This document shows, in pieces, positions 28,381 to 36,283 of a stretch of 64,000 nucleotides of DNA. Made by a program: the position numbers and the translations under genes. This DNA comes from Billgrantia saliphila (lineage in GTDB: Bacteria > Pseudomonadota > Gammaproteobacteria > Pseudomonadales > Halomonadaceae): assembly GCF_002930105.1 (NCBI RefSeq), contig NZ_PJRN01000013.1:1-64000 (forward strand), in the 5' to 3' direction. Every line of letters begins with the position of its first letter. The stretch's first letter is position 1. Below the pieces are notes generated by a model. The model made no database searches and was not told the DNA's origin. It saw nothing but the letters and a program-made list of their open reading frames with translations.

Positions 28381-29376
28381 ATGCAAAGCAGCACTCCCAT
28401 GCAAATAAAGCTGGCCAACCCGCGCGGCTTCTGTGCCGGCGTCGACCGCGCCATCGAGATCGTCAACCGGGCGCTGGATGTCTTCGGTCCTCCCATCTAC
28501 GTGCGCCACGAGGTCGTGCACAATCGCTTCGTGGTCGACACGCTGCGTGAGCGCGGGGCCATCTTCGTCGAGGAGCTCGATGAGGTGCCCGACGACGTCA
28601 TCGTGATCTTCTCCGCCCACGGCGTATCGCGCGCCGTACAGGAGGACGCCGAACGGCGCGGCCTCAAGGTCTTCGATGCCACCTGCCCGCTGGTCACCAA
28701 GGTGCATATGGAGGTACTTCGCTATGCCAGGCGCGGCCAGGAGTGCATCCTGATCGGCCATGCCGGCCATCCGGAGGTAGAAGGCACTATGGGGCGCTAC
28801 GACGTGTCCCACGGCGGCGCCATCTACCTGGTCGAGGACGAGGCCGACGTCGAGCGCCTCGAGGTGAAGGATCCGGCAAGGCTTGCCTTCGTCACCCAGA
28901 CCACGCTCTCCATGGACGATACCGCTCGGGTGATCGATGCGCTGCGGGCGAAGTTTCCCGAGATCCAAGGGCCGCGCAAGAACGACATCTGCTATGCCAC
29001 CCAGAATCGCCAGGATGCGGTGCGGGAGCTTGCCGCCGGCTGCGACTTGCTGCTGGTGGTGGGCAGTCCCAACAGTTCGAACTCCAATCGACTGCGGGAA
29101 CTGGCCGAGCGGGTCGGTACGCCGGCTTACCTGATCGACGACGCCAGCCAGATCGAGCCGGCTTGGTTGAAGGGGGTCGGAGCGGTGGGTATCACCGCCG
29201 GCGCCAGCGCTCCCGAGGTGCTGGTCAAGGGGGTGATCGAACGTCTCCAGGGGCTGGGCGCCCAGGCGCCGCAGGAATTGTCCGGCCGCGAGGAGACCAT
29301 CACCTTCTCGATGCCGCGCGAGCTGCGCGAGCGTATGATTGCCAGCGACTCGCCATCCACGGTCAAGAGTGTCTAG
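28381..29376 (+). CDS. ispH: 4-hydroxy-3-methylbut-2-enyl diphosphate reductase
   Basis: 331 residues. Last step of the MEP isoprenoid pathway, an Fe4S4 enzyme. The three cluster cysteines are in [16 protein letters not shown] and [17 protein letters not shown] and [13 protein letters not shown] are family landmarks. A second in-frame ATG at 28399 ([10 protein letters not shown]) is the usual start of homologues; neither has a strong SD. Followed by an intrinsic terminator, closing the ribF-ispH block. Confidence 0.98.
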   Translation: MQSSTPMQIKLANPRGFCAGVDRAIEIVNRALDVFGPPIYVRHEVVHNRFVVDTLRERGAIFVEELDEVPDDVIVIFSAHGVSRAVQEDAERRGLKVFDATCPLVTKVHMEVLRYARRGQECILIGHAGHPEVEGTMGRYDVSHGGAIYLVEDEADVERLEVKDPARLAFVTQTTLSMDDTARVIDALRAKFPEIQGPRKNDICYATQNRQDAVRELAAGCDLLLVVGSPNSSNSNRLRELAERVGTPAYLIDDASQIEPAWLKGVGAVGITAGASAPEVLVKGVIERLQGLGAQAPQELSGREETITFSMPRELRERMIASDSPSTVKSV

Positions 29377-29422
29377 AATTCCCATACCTTGAGTATCAGA
29401 ACGATCAAGCGACGCAAGGCTG

Positions 29423-29447
29423 AAAAGCCGGGCATTGCCCGGCTTTT
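29423..29447 (+). terminator. Intrinsic terminator after ispH
   Basis: 11-bp stem AAAAGCCGGGC / GCCCGGCTTTT with an ATT loop and a following T-run. It separates ispH from the pilin cluster. Confidence 0.93.
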
Positions 29448-29525
29448 TTCATGACGCACCTGGCAGGGGAAAGTGTCATGATACATACTGAAACCAAACG
29501 TAACGAAGCCTTGGGAGGCGTCAGA

Positions 29526-29942
29526 GTGACGATGCAGGCCCGTCCAGCGCGACATCGTTTTCAGCGGGTGCGCGGCCGTAGCGCAGCCGGCTTCACGCTG
29601 CTCGAGCTGCTCATCGCCGTCGCCGTGATCGGTATCCTGGCGTCGATCGCCGTGCCGAGCTATCAACGTTATGTGGAGGGCAGTCGTCGCACCGATGCGC
29701 ATGCCGGCCTGATGCAGGCGGCTCAGCAGCTGGAGCGCTGTTATACCGTCAATAGCACCTATTCCGGCTGCTCCTCGTTGCCGACATCCTCGCCCGACGG
29801 TATTTATTCCATTTCGCTGAATCTGACCGGCAGCGGCTCGGGATATACCCTGACGGCCAGCACTAGCCAGGAGGATCGCTGTTCCGGCGACCTGACGCTC
29901 AATCATCGCGGCGAGCGCGGCCCCAACGCGAACTGCTGGTGA
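29526..29942 (+). CDS. pilE: Type IV minor pilin, PilE-like
   Basis: 138 residues from a GTG with GGGAGGCG upstream; an ATG two codons later also fits. The prepilin leader ends in SAAG before FTLLELLIAVAVIGILASIAVPSYQRYV, with the conserved Glu at mature position 5. Two cysteines bracket the C-terminal D-loop (DRCSGDL ... NANCW). PilD would cleave and methylate it. First gene of a pilE-fimT-pilV-pilW-pilX set; likely a minor pilin priming the pilus tip. The leader is long and arginine-rich. Confidence 0.85.
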   Translation: MTMQARPARHRFQRVRGRSAAGFTLLELLIAVAVIGILASIAVPSYQRYVEGSRRTDAHAGLMQAAQQLERCYTVNSTYSGCSSLPTSSPDGIYSISLNLTGSGSGYTLTASTSQEDRCSGDLTLNHRGERGPNANCW

Positions 29943-29946
29943 TGCA

Positions 29947-30381
29947 ATGAAAGCGCGCGGTTTCACCCTAATCGAACTGCTGATTACCATCGCCGTGTTG
30001 GCCATCGTGGCGACGATCGCCGTGCCGGGGTTCCAGACCATGCTGGCCGGCAACCGTCTGGCAGCGGATTACAACGAGGTGCTGACGGGGCTCAACTTGG
30101 CGCGTAGCGAGGCGATCAAGCGGCGGGAGAACGTCGCCTTTCAAGTCACGCAGGCCAGCCCTTGGGTGTATCGCATCACCCTGGCCGACGGTACCGACAT
30201 CGCCATACGCCAGGCACGCGACGATCGGGTCAGCCTTACCGCAACCAGCATTACCTTCAATGCGCTTGGTCGCAGGGAGAGCTGTTCGTCCGGTTGCAGC
30301 GTCACGGTCGACCATAGCAATGGCGACAGCCGTGACATGCAGGTCAGCACGACCGGGCGTATCGCCAAGCCAACCAGTTGA
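29947..30381 (+). CDS. fimT: GspH/FimT family pseudopilin
   Basis: 144 residues with a short leader (MKARG) and the pilin helix FTLIELLITIAVLAIVATIAVPGFQTML, followed by the GspH/FimT part (NRLAADYNEVLTGLNLARSEAIKRR) and a cysteine pair (ESCSSGC). FimT-like minor pilins take part in pilus assembly and, in some species, DNA binding for uptake. Begins 4 bases after the pilE-like stop. Confidence 0.88.
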   Translation: MKARGFTLIELLITIAVLAIVATIAVPGFQTMLAGNRLAADYNEVLTGLNLARSEAIKRRENVAFQVTQASPWVYRITLADGTDIAIRQARDDRVSLTATSITFNALGRRESCSSGCSVTVDHSNGDSRDMQVSTTGRIAKPTS

Positions 30382-30384
30382 GAT

Positions 30385-30792
30385 GTGGGAATGAGACAGT
30401 CAGCCCAGTCAGGATTCACTTTGGTCGAGGCCCTGGTCGCCGTACTGGTGCTCTCCATCGGTCTGCTCGGCGTAGCGGCAATGCAGCTCAAGGCGTTGCA
30501 GAGTGCCCACATGGGATATCAGCGCGCCGTAGTGAGCCTGGCGGCGATCGATGCCCAGGAGCGCGCCTGGGCAGGGCTATCCCAGTCCTCACCGCATGCC
30601 TGCCCCGACACCACTACCTTCGAGAGCGCCTGGTTAAGCCACTGGTTCAACGGCATTCTGATCGATGCGGGTAGTTCCCTGTCCGGGAACAACTGTACCT
30701 ACAGCGTGACGCTGGATTGGCGGGAGGATCGCTACGCCACCGGCGAGAGCGGCACGGCGTTCACCTACCAGTTCCGGCTGCCCGAGCTATGA
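30385..30792 (+). CDS. pilV: Type IV pilus minor pilin PilV
   Basis: 135 residues. Leader QSAQSG then FTLVEALVAVLVLSIGLLGVAAMQLKAL, typical of PilV. A GTG (30385) or ATG (30391) may start it. Its end overlaps pilW in an ATGA junction, showing translational coupling. Confidence 0.88.
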   Translation: MGMRQSAQSGFTLVEALVAVLVLSIGLLGVAAMQLKALQSAHMGYQRAVVSLAAIDAQERAWAGLSQSSPHACPDTTTFESAWLSHWFNGILIDAGSSLSGNNCTYSVTLDWREDRYATGESGTAFTYQFRLPEL

Positions 30793-31397
30793 GAGGGCCC
30801 CGCGTGGCGCACCTGCCGCCTTCCCCTCCGCCTGACGCGCGGCGCCAGACGGGGTTCACCCTGGTCGAACTGATGGTGGCGCTGCTGATCGGCCTGATCG
30901 TCATCCTGGGCGCGGGCCAGTTGTTCCTGATGGGGTTCCAGACATTTCGGCAGATCGAGTTGCTGAGCAACAAGCAGGCGGCGTTGACCTTCGCCACGGA
31001 GACGCTGGTTCGCGACATTCGACGAGCGGATGCGTTGACTTTCGACAGTGCTGTCGGCGAGCTGAAGGTGGAATTTCCCAACAACGGCGACATGAGCAGC
31101 GCGAGCTGTAGCGACGGACAGAGGGTGGTGCGCGTCTACCGTCTGAGTAGTGCTGCCGTCAGTCCCAGCGAAGGCTGGTCATTGGACATGGGGCAGCAGT
31201 GTGACAGCGATCCTGTCGGTTCGGATTTCGAACCGCTCGTGACGTCCTTCGCCGAAAACGGCTTCGGTCGCGATGAAGCGAATACGGATGAAGCCAATGG
31301 CGTCTGGGTCCTTACGTTTTCGCTGATATCTAGCCAGGAGGGCGACACCGACGACTTCGCGTTTCACGCCGTCAACCGGAACAATGCCATTGAGTAG
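30789..31397 (+). CDS. pilW: Type IV pilus minor pilin PilW
   Basis: 202 residues. The leader of about 20 residues ends in RRQTG before FTLVELMVALLIGLIVILGAGQLFLMG, then the PilW-type segment TLVRDIRRADAL. The ATG at 30789 overlaps the pilV stop (ATGA). Shorter than many PilW proteins (about 270). Belongs to the tip-priming minor pilin complex. Confidence 0.88.
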   Translation: MRGPRVAHLPPSPPPDARRQTGFTLVELMVALLIGLIVILGAGQLFLMGFQTFRQIELLSNKQAALTFATETLVRDIRRADALTFDSAVGELKVEFPNNGDMSSASCSDGQRVVRVYRLSSAAVSPSEGWSLDMGQQCDSDPVGSDFEPLVTSFAENGFGRDEANTDEANGVWVLTFSLISSQEGDTDDFAFHAVNRNNAIE

Positions 31398-31425
31398 CCC
31401 GGCCCTCGAAGGGGCAGGAGGGGCC

Positions 31426-32559
31426 ATGAAACAACAACGCGGTGCTGCGCTGGTCGTCGTCCTCTCGATGCTGACCGGTTCCATGATGCTGGGGCTCTCG
31501 GGCATCCAGTCCTCGCTGATCGACGAGCGCCTGGCCGGCAATTACAAGGCAGCGACCGAAGCCCAGATGGGGGCGGAAAAGGCCATCTCGACCGGCTGGG
31601 GGGCAAGCGGCAGCGGGGTGAGCGCCAGCGATTTCGATGCCACTCGCTCACGCTCCGAGGTAGAGACCTACAGCTGGACGGAGTTCTCGGGGCTGAGCGA
31701 CATCTCGACCAATGCCTGCAGTGGCAATATCGTCTGCCACTACTATCTGCTGCAGGAAGGCAGCGATTTCTTCATTGCCGGCAGGGGCGCGGTGGTCAGC
31801 GAAGGCAACGTGGCGGCCGTCAGCCAGCCGGTCTTCGCCCGCGTGGAATTCACGCCCGGTCCTAACCCCTTGTTCACCAACGGTCTGCTGAGCGCCGACT
31901 ATATCTGGGTGACGGGACAGTCCACCGTTCACGGCAATGTCCACTCGAACGGGACCGTGGATATCAGCCTGAGGGACGGATCGGAGGCATCGGTGACCGA
32001 CGGATCGGATGGCATGGTGGAGGTGCCCTTGCCGGGGACAAGACCCGAAGGCGAGGACATGAGCGCCTGCGACGATGCCTCGCCACCCGCGTATTGTTAC
32101 AAGAGCTACGATTCTTCCGTCTTTGCCGAATACCAGGCCAGAGAAGGGGTCATCAATGACTGCAGCATCGATATCGACATGCTGAACGATGGCGATACGG
32201 TCTTCTGCGCGGGAGACTTGGTCGTGGATGGTGGTTCCATCGAGAGCCAGCGAGTGACCCTGGTGGCGACCGGGAACATTACCATGAACGGTGCCACATC
32301 GAGCGGTGGTGCCGAGAGCGAGGTCGGACTCTTCGTCATCGCCGGGCAGGATATCGAATTCAACGGCAGCACCGACAACTACGGCGTGTTCTGGGCCGGG
32401 GGCTATGTGCGCCAGAACGGCAACTCTAGCCTGTATGGTGCGATCGTCTCGGGTACCTACATCCGCAGCAACGGCGGCATCGATTTCATCAGCCTGGATA
32501 ACGTGACCAACCCGGATACCTTCGTACCGGCGAATCCTCGTATTGTCGCCTGGCAGTGA
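31426..32559 (+). CDS. PilX-like minor pilin with long C-terminal region
   Basis: 377 residues, about twice the usual PilX length. N-terminus KQQRGAALVVVLSMLTGSMMLGLSGIQSSL is a PilX_N helix (no Glu5), followed by DERLAGNYKAATEAQMGAEKA. From residue about 140 the protein changes to a repetitive beta-rich stretch (VHGNVHSNGTVDISL, VDGGSIESQRVTLVATGNITMNG, EFNGSTDNYGVFWAGGYVRQNGNSSLYGAIVSGTYIRSNGG) that looks like a polymer-forming or beta-helix domain. ATG at 31426 follows AGGAGGGGCC. The last gene of the cluster; no PilY1 follows. Confidence 0.8.
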   Translation: MKQQRGAALVVVLSMLTGSMMLGLSGIQSSLIDERLAGNYKAATEAQMGAEKAISTGWGASGSGVSASDFDATRSRSEVETYSWTEFSGLSDISTNACSGNIVCHYYLLQEGSDFFIAGRGAVVSEGNVAAVSQPVFARVEFTPGPNPLFTNGLLSADYIWVTGQSTVHGNVHSNGTVDISLRDGSEASVTDGSDGMVEVPLPGTRPEGEDMSACDDASPPAYCYKSYDSSVFAEYQAREGVINDCSIDIDMLNDGDTVFCAGDLVVDGGSIESQRVTLVATGNITMNGATSSGGAESEVGLFVIAGQDIEFNGSTDNYGVFWAGGYVRQNGNSSLYGAIVSGTYIRSNGGIDFISLDNVTNPDTFVPANPRIVAWQ

Positions 32560-32594
32560 ATGCCCTTGCGTCTCATCGCCGAGACCGTGTCCTG

Positions 32595-32720
32595 TCAGGT
32601 GTTGGTAGGCTTACGGTAGTGGCCGGGAACGGTGACTCGCTCGCCGTTGGGGAGCTGGCGCACGTAAGTGGGAACGTAGATGCGCTTGATGACGCTTTTG
32701 CGAGAACCGCCATTTGCCAT
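32595..32720 (-). CDS. Small basic protein of 41 residues, unknown
   Basis: A short open frame starting MANGGSRKSVIKRIYVPTYV and ending GHYRKPTNT. AAGGAG lies 7 bases upstream of the ATG, a strong SD. It is basic (nine Lys/Arg) with a VPxYVRQLPNGERVTVPGHYR-type segment that resembles a single small beta-hairpin motif. It is divergent from the antiporter gene and convergent with the PilX-like gene. No family recognised. The SD and codon pattern support a real gene; the length leaves some doubt. Confidence 0.6.
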   Translation of the reverse strand: MANGGSRKSVIKRIYVPTYVRQLPNGERVTVPGHYRKPTNT

Positions 32721-32866
32721 GATTGACTCCTTGTCCGGTTCATGTCTGTGCCTACCTTAGCTCGGCCCGATGCGACGTGCAATTCCCCCGATCCGATGCG
32801 TGCGGTTTACCGTTGGCTTTCGGTTGCCTAGGGTAAAGAGGATTGCAGTGACCGGAGGGAGTCGGC

Positions 32867-34108
32867 ATGCAGGACCTCAATCTCGCCATGGCGGTGGTGG
32901 GTGGCCTGGTACTGTTCGTTGGCCTGTTATCGAGCCCGCTGGACCGCTCCTGGCTGTCGGCGCCCCTGTTCGCCTTCCTGCTGGGTGTGATGTTGGGGCC
33001 GGAGGCGGCGGATCTTCTCGATCCCAGCGCTTGGGGCGATAGCAAGAAGTTGCTGGAGGAGACGGCCCGCATCACGCTGGGGATCAGCCTGATGGGCATC
33101 GCCTTGCGGCTTCCTCCCGATTACCCCTTCGCGCATAGGCGCTCGTTGTTGGCGCTGTTGGCCATCGGCATGCCCGCGATGTTTCTCATCAGCGCCATGC
33201 TCACGCATTGGGTTCTGGGTCTGCCGTTGTTGATGGCACTGCTGGTGGGCGGCACTGTCTGCGCTACCGATCCGGTAGTGGCGTCCTCCATCGTCACCGG
33301 CGGCGTGGCCAAGGAGAACCTGCCCGAGTCATTTCGCTACCTCCTTTCCAGTGAATCCGGCGCCAACGATGGTTTGGCCTATCCGCTGGTCCTGCTGCCG
33401 ATCCTGCTGTTGACCACGCCCACCGATGACGCCTGGCTCGACTGGTTCGGCCGCGTCTGGCTATGGGAGGTAGGCGGTGGCGTGTTGGCCGGTATTGCGC
33501 TGGGCTGGGCGGCGGGGCGTGCGCTGCGTTGGTCGGAAGCGCGCGGCTATCTCGATCAGCCCTCCTTTCTCTCGATCACCGTGGCGCTGACGATCTTCGT
33601 GCTCGGCGTGGGCTCGCTGCTGGGCACCAACAGCATCCTTGGCGTATTTGTCGCCGGCCTGGCTTTCGACCAGGAGGTGGGGGGCAAGGACCGCAGCGAG
33701 GAGGACAATGTGCAGGAAGCGGTCAACATCATGCTGACGCTGCCGGTATTCGTGCTGTTCGGGCTGATTGCGCCCTGGGCCGAATGGTGGGCGCTGGGCG
33801 TGGAGGGGCTGGCTCTGGTGCTGCTGGTACTGTTGCTGCGCCGCCTGCCAGTGATCCTGCTGTTGCGTCCATGGCTCCCCTCGCTGCGCGACAGGCCGAT
33901 CCTCCTGATCATGGGCTGGTTCGGGCCGATCGGTGTGTCGGCGCTCTACTACGCGACGCTAATATCGAGCCGCACGGGCTACGATATCGCATGGACCGCC
34001 GGTAGCCTTATCGTCATGGCCTCGATAGCCGTGCATGGCACCACGGCGACACCGTTCGCCAACCTGTACGGAAATTGGCAGCGCCAGCAGGAAGCGCGTG
34101 CGAAGTGA
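32867..34108 (+). CDS. CPA1 family cation/proton antiporter (NhaP-type)
   Basis: 413 residues, about 12 membrane segments. The ion-binding signature CATDPVVASSIVTGG and the SESGANDGLAYPLVLL motif are those of CPA1 exchangers with the key Asp residues present. Expected to extrude Na+ or K+ against protons and so support salt or pH homeostasis, a role that fits a halophile. SD GGAGGG lies upstream. The C-terminus is short, without a cytoplasmic regulatory domain. Cation specificity cannot be read from sequence. Confidence 0.92.
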   Translation: MQDLNLAMAVVGGLVLFVGLLSSPLDRSWLSAPLFAFLLGVMLGPEAADLLDPSAWGDSKKLLEETARITLGISLMGIALRLPPDYPFAHRRSLLALLAIGMPAMFLISAMLTHWVLGLPLLMALLVGGTVCATDPVVASSIVTGGVAKENLPESFRYLLSSESGANDGLAYPLVLLPILLLTTPTDDAWLDWFGRVWLWEVGGGVLAGIALGWAAGRALRWSEARGYLDQPSFLSITVALTIFVLGVGSLLGTNSILGVFVAGLAFDQEVGGKDRSEEDNVQEAVNIMLTLPVFVLFGLIAPWAEWWALGVEGLALVLLVLLLRRLPVILLLRPWLPSLRDRPILLIMGWFGPIGVSALYYATLISSRTGYDIAWTAGSLIVMASIAVHGTTATPFANLYGNWQRQQEARAK

Positions 34109-34131
34109 TGAACCGCAGCGAGCGAGGCGTT

Positions 34132-34389
34132 TCAGCGCAGCCCGGCAAGCCAGGCGCTCACCAGTGCTGAAAGCCGTTCGCGGTAGCGCTGGGATCGTGA
34201 TCGCCTTGGATCGAAGTTGCACGATCCTACAGTCACCCAGTCGTCGATAATACAGAATTTGGCATGGGTGAAGCGGGGCTGATACTCGTAAATCCTGATC
34301 CCTGCCTCAAGCAGCGAATCATAGTGGCGCTGGCCCGCCAAGCGCACGGTGGGGTGGTGTCCATGACGGGCCTCCTTGCCGCGTCGTGG
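34132..34389 (-). pseudogene. Remnant of a phospholipase D (cardiolipin synthase) gene
   Basis: The minus strand codes for TVRLAGQRHYDSLLEAGIRIYEYQPRFTHAKFCIIDD... (given in part), the second HKD motif region of a Cls enzyme with HAK and GSCNFD. The rest of the gene is missing: an in-frame TAA occurs just upstream, and downstream of NFD the sequence leaves the family (RSRSQRYRERL) and stops. Only about 60 of some 480 residues remain. Clearly a decayed fragment, since no N-terminal half lies nearby. Confidence 0.75.
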
Positions 34390-34412
34390 AGGTTAACGTC
34401 ATAACTGCCGGT

Positions 34413-34742
34413 TCAGTGATAGCGGCTCGGCAGGCGCGTGAAACGTACCGGTGGGCTGTACTTCTCTTCGGCTAGAACAAGCTCGGGAGCGGGACGTACC
34501 CGCCAGCCATGTGAAATCGCCCACTCCTTGAGTTCGCGATAATCGAGCAGCGGATATTCGCGGCTGTAGGGGTTGGGCGATGCCGAGGGAAAGGCGAAGG
34601 CGACATACGGATAGAGGGCGAGGGCATCCTCGCTGTGATGCGCGGCCAGAGCCTGAGCAAGAGCGTGCTGCCAGGCGCGGGAGTCGCGGGAGGCAAACGC
34701 CCCACCGGGTTGCGTGTCGATACTTGCGTAGTAACTGCCCAT
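34413..34742 (-). CDS. Hypothetical protein, 109 residues
   Basis: Starts MGSYYASIDTQPGGAF after a GAGG sequence at workable spacing. Predicted soluble and mixed alpha/beta, with an aromatic-rich C-terminal half (YSREYPLLDYRELKEWAISHGW, then PPVRFTRLPSRYH). No signal peptide or membrane segment. I do not recognise the family. It lies between nrdB and the PLD remnant, 160 bases downstream of nrdB on the same strand. Confidence 0.6.
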   Translation of the reverse strand: MGSYYASIDTQPGGAFASRDSRAWQHALAQALAAHHSEDALALYPYVAFAFPSASPNPYSREYPLLDYRELKEWAISHGWRVRPAPELVLAEEKYSPPVRFTRLPSRYH

Positions 34743-34863
34743 GACGTCTTACCTCACTTCAAAGTGTTGAAGGTCCGGCCAGGCATGTCGGTTCTATGCG
34801 ACGCCTCCTGGCTGGCTATGGGAAACTACTCGGGACGCTTGCCTCCTTCGTCGATTGACGGTT

Positions 34864-34887
34864 GCCCCACCCCCTGGGGAGTGGGGC
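34864..34887 (-). terminator. Hairpin downstream of nrdB
   Basis: GCCCCAC (34864-34870) pairs with GTGGGGC (34881-34887), with a further inner CCC/GGG pairing. No T-run follows on the minus strand, so it may stabilise the nrdB mRNA end rather than terminate alone. Confidence 0.45.
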
Positions 34888-34904
34888 CATGCGAAACGTA
34901 TCAT

Positions 34905-36152
34905 TCAATCCCAGCTCAGCGCGCCGCCGACTTGATACTCGGTGACGCGGGTCTCGAAGAAGTTCTTCTCCTTGCGCAGATCGATGATCTCGCTCATCCA
35001 CGGGAAGGGGTTTCGCGCCCCGGGGAACTGCTCCTTGAGGCCGATCTGGGCCAGGCGGCGGTTGCAGATGAAGTGCAGGTACTCTTCCATGATCGCCGCG
35101 TTCATGCCCAACACGCCGCGGGGCATGGTATCCCGTGCATAGGCGATCTCGAGCTCGGTGCCTTCGAGGATCATCTGGGTGACCTCGTCCTGGAACTCGG
35201 GCGTCCACAGGTGCGGGTTCTCGATCTTGATCTGATTGATCATGTCGACCCCGAAGTTCAGGTGCATCGACTCGTCGCGCAGGATGTACTGGAACTGCTC
35301 GGCGACGCCGGTCATCTTGTTGCGGCGGCCCATGGAGAGGATCTGGCTGAAACCGCAGTAGAAGAAGATGCCCTCGGTGACGCAGTAGAAGGCCACCAGG
35401 TTGCGCAGCAGCTCCTGGTCGGTCTCGGGAGTACCAGTATTGAAGTCCGGGCGCGCCAGCGACTGGGTGTGCTTGAGGCTCCAGGCCGACTTGGCGGCAA
35501 CCGACGGCACCTCACGGTACATGTTGAAGACTTCGCCCTCATCCATGCCCAGCGACTCCACGCAGTACTGGTAGGCGTGGGTGTGGATCGCCTCCTCGAA
35601 GGCCTGGCGCAGCAGGTACTGGCGGCACTCGGGGTTGGTGATCAGGCGGTAGAGAGCCAGCACCAGGTTGTTGGCGACCAGCGAGTCGGCGGTGGAAAAG
35701 TAGCCCAGGCTGCGCTCGACGATGCGCCGCTCGTCCGCGGTCAGGCCGTCCTGGCTCTTCCACAGCGCGATGTCGGCGTTCATGTTCACTTCCTGGGGCA
35801 TCCAGTGGTTGGCGCTGCCGTCCAGGTACTTCTGCCACGCCCACTCGTACTTGAAGGGTACGAGTTGGTTGAGGTCGGCGCGGGCGTTGATCATCTGCTT
35901 GTCGTCGACCTCGATGCGCGCCGCGCCCATTTCCAGCTCCTCGAGGCCGGCGGCCACGTCGAGCTCTTCCAGCGACTTGCGCGCGCGTACCAGGCGATCA
36001 CTGTCGGCCACCTTGTAGCTGCCGCTGCTTTCCTGCACCTCATCGCTCGGGGCGGCCTCGGGCTGCGGCTCGGCAGCGGGTGCCGGCGCGGCCAGGGCCG
36101 GCTGCTCGGCGACGGAAGTCTCGTCCTCGTGGAATTCGTCCCAGTTCAGCAT
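34905..36152 (-). CDS. nrdB: Ribonucleoside-diphosphate reductase beta subunit
   Basis: 415 residues. Di-iron/tyrosyl radical subunit of class I RNR. Metal-site signatures [12 protein letters not shown], with the radical Tyr in HTHAY, and [10 protein letters not shown] are present. The start at 36152 ([11 protein letters not shown]) follows GAGGAC; the ORF extends further upstream without support. Residues 15-45 form an Ala/Pro/Glu-rich tail ([15 protein letters not shown]). The C-terminus (VGGALSWD) is the segment that docks on NrdA. 130 bases downstream of nrdA, same strand. Confidence 0.98.
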   Translation of the reverse strand: MLNWDEFHEDETSVAEQPALAAPAPAAEPQPEAAPSDEVQESSGSYKVADSDRLVRARKSLEELDVAAGLEELEMGAARIEVDDKQMINARADLNQLVPFKYEWAWQKYLDGSANHWMPQEVNMNADIALWKSQDGLTADERRIVERSLGYFSTADSLVANNLVLALYRLITNPECRQYLLRQAFEEAIHTHAYQYCVESLGMDEGEVFNMYREVPSVAAKSAWSLKHTQSLARPDFNTGTPETDQELLRNLVAFYCVTEGIFFYCGFSQILSMGRRNKMTGVAEQFQYILRDESMHLNFGVDMINQIKIENPHLWTPEFQDEVTQMILEGTELEIAYARDTMPRGVLGMNAAIMEEYLHFICNRRLAQIGLKEQFPGARNPFPWMSEIIDLRKEKNFFETRVTEYQVGGALSWD

Positions 36153-36283
36153 GTTGTCCTCGTTCCTCGGAATAGATGGAAGACATGAGAAGGAAGCGCC
36201 CATCGGGCGGAAGAGGGGCGTATCGCCATGTTCTTCCCTCTTCATCGGCGCGCAGCGCCGTCTTCCTTCTTCGCTCTTGGTCG

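Noticed and set aside
34635..36188. 517-codon plus-strand frame opposite nrdB
   Set aside because: Antisense shadow of nrdB.
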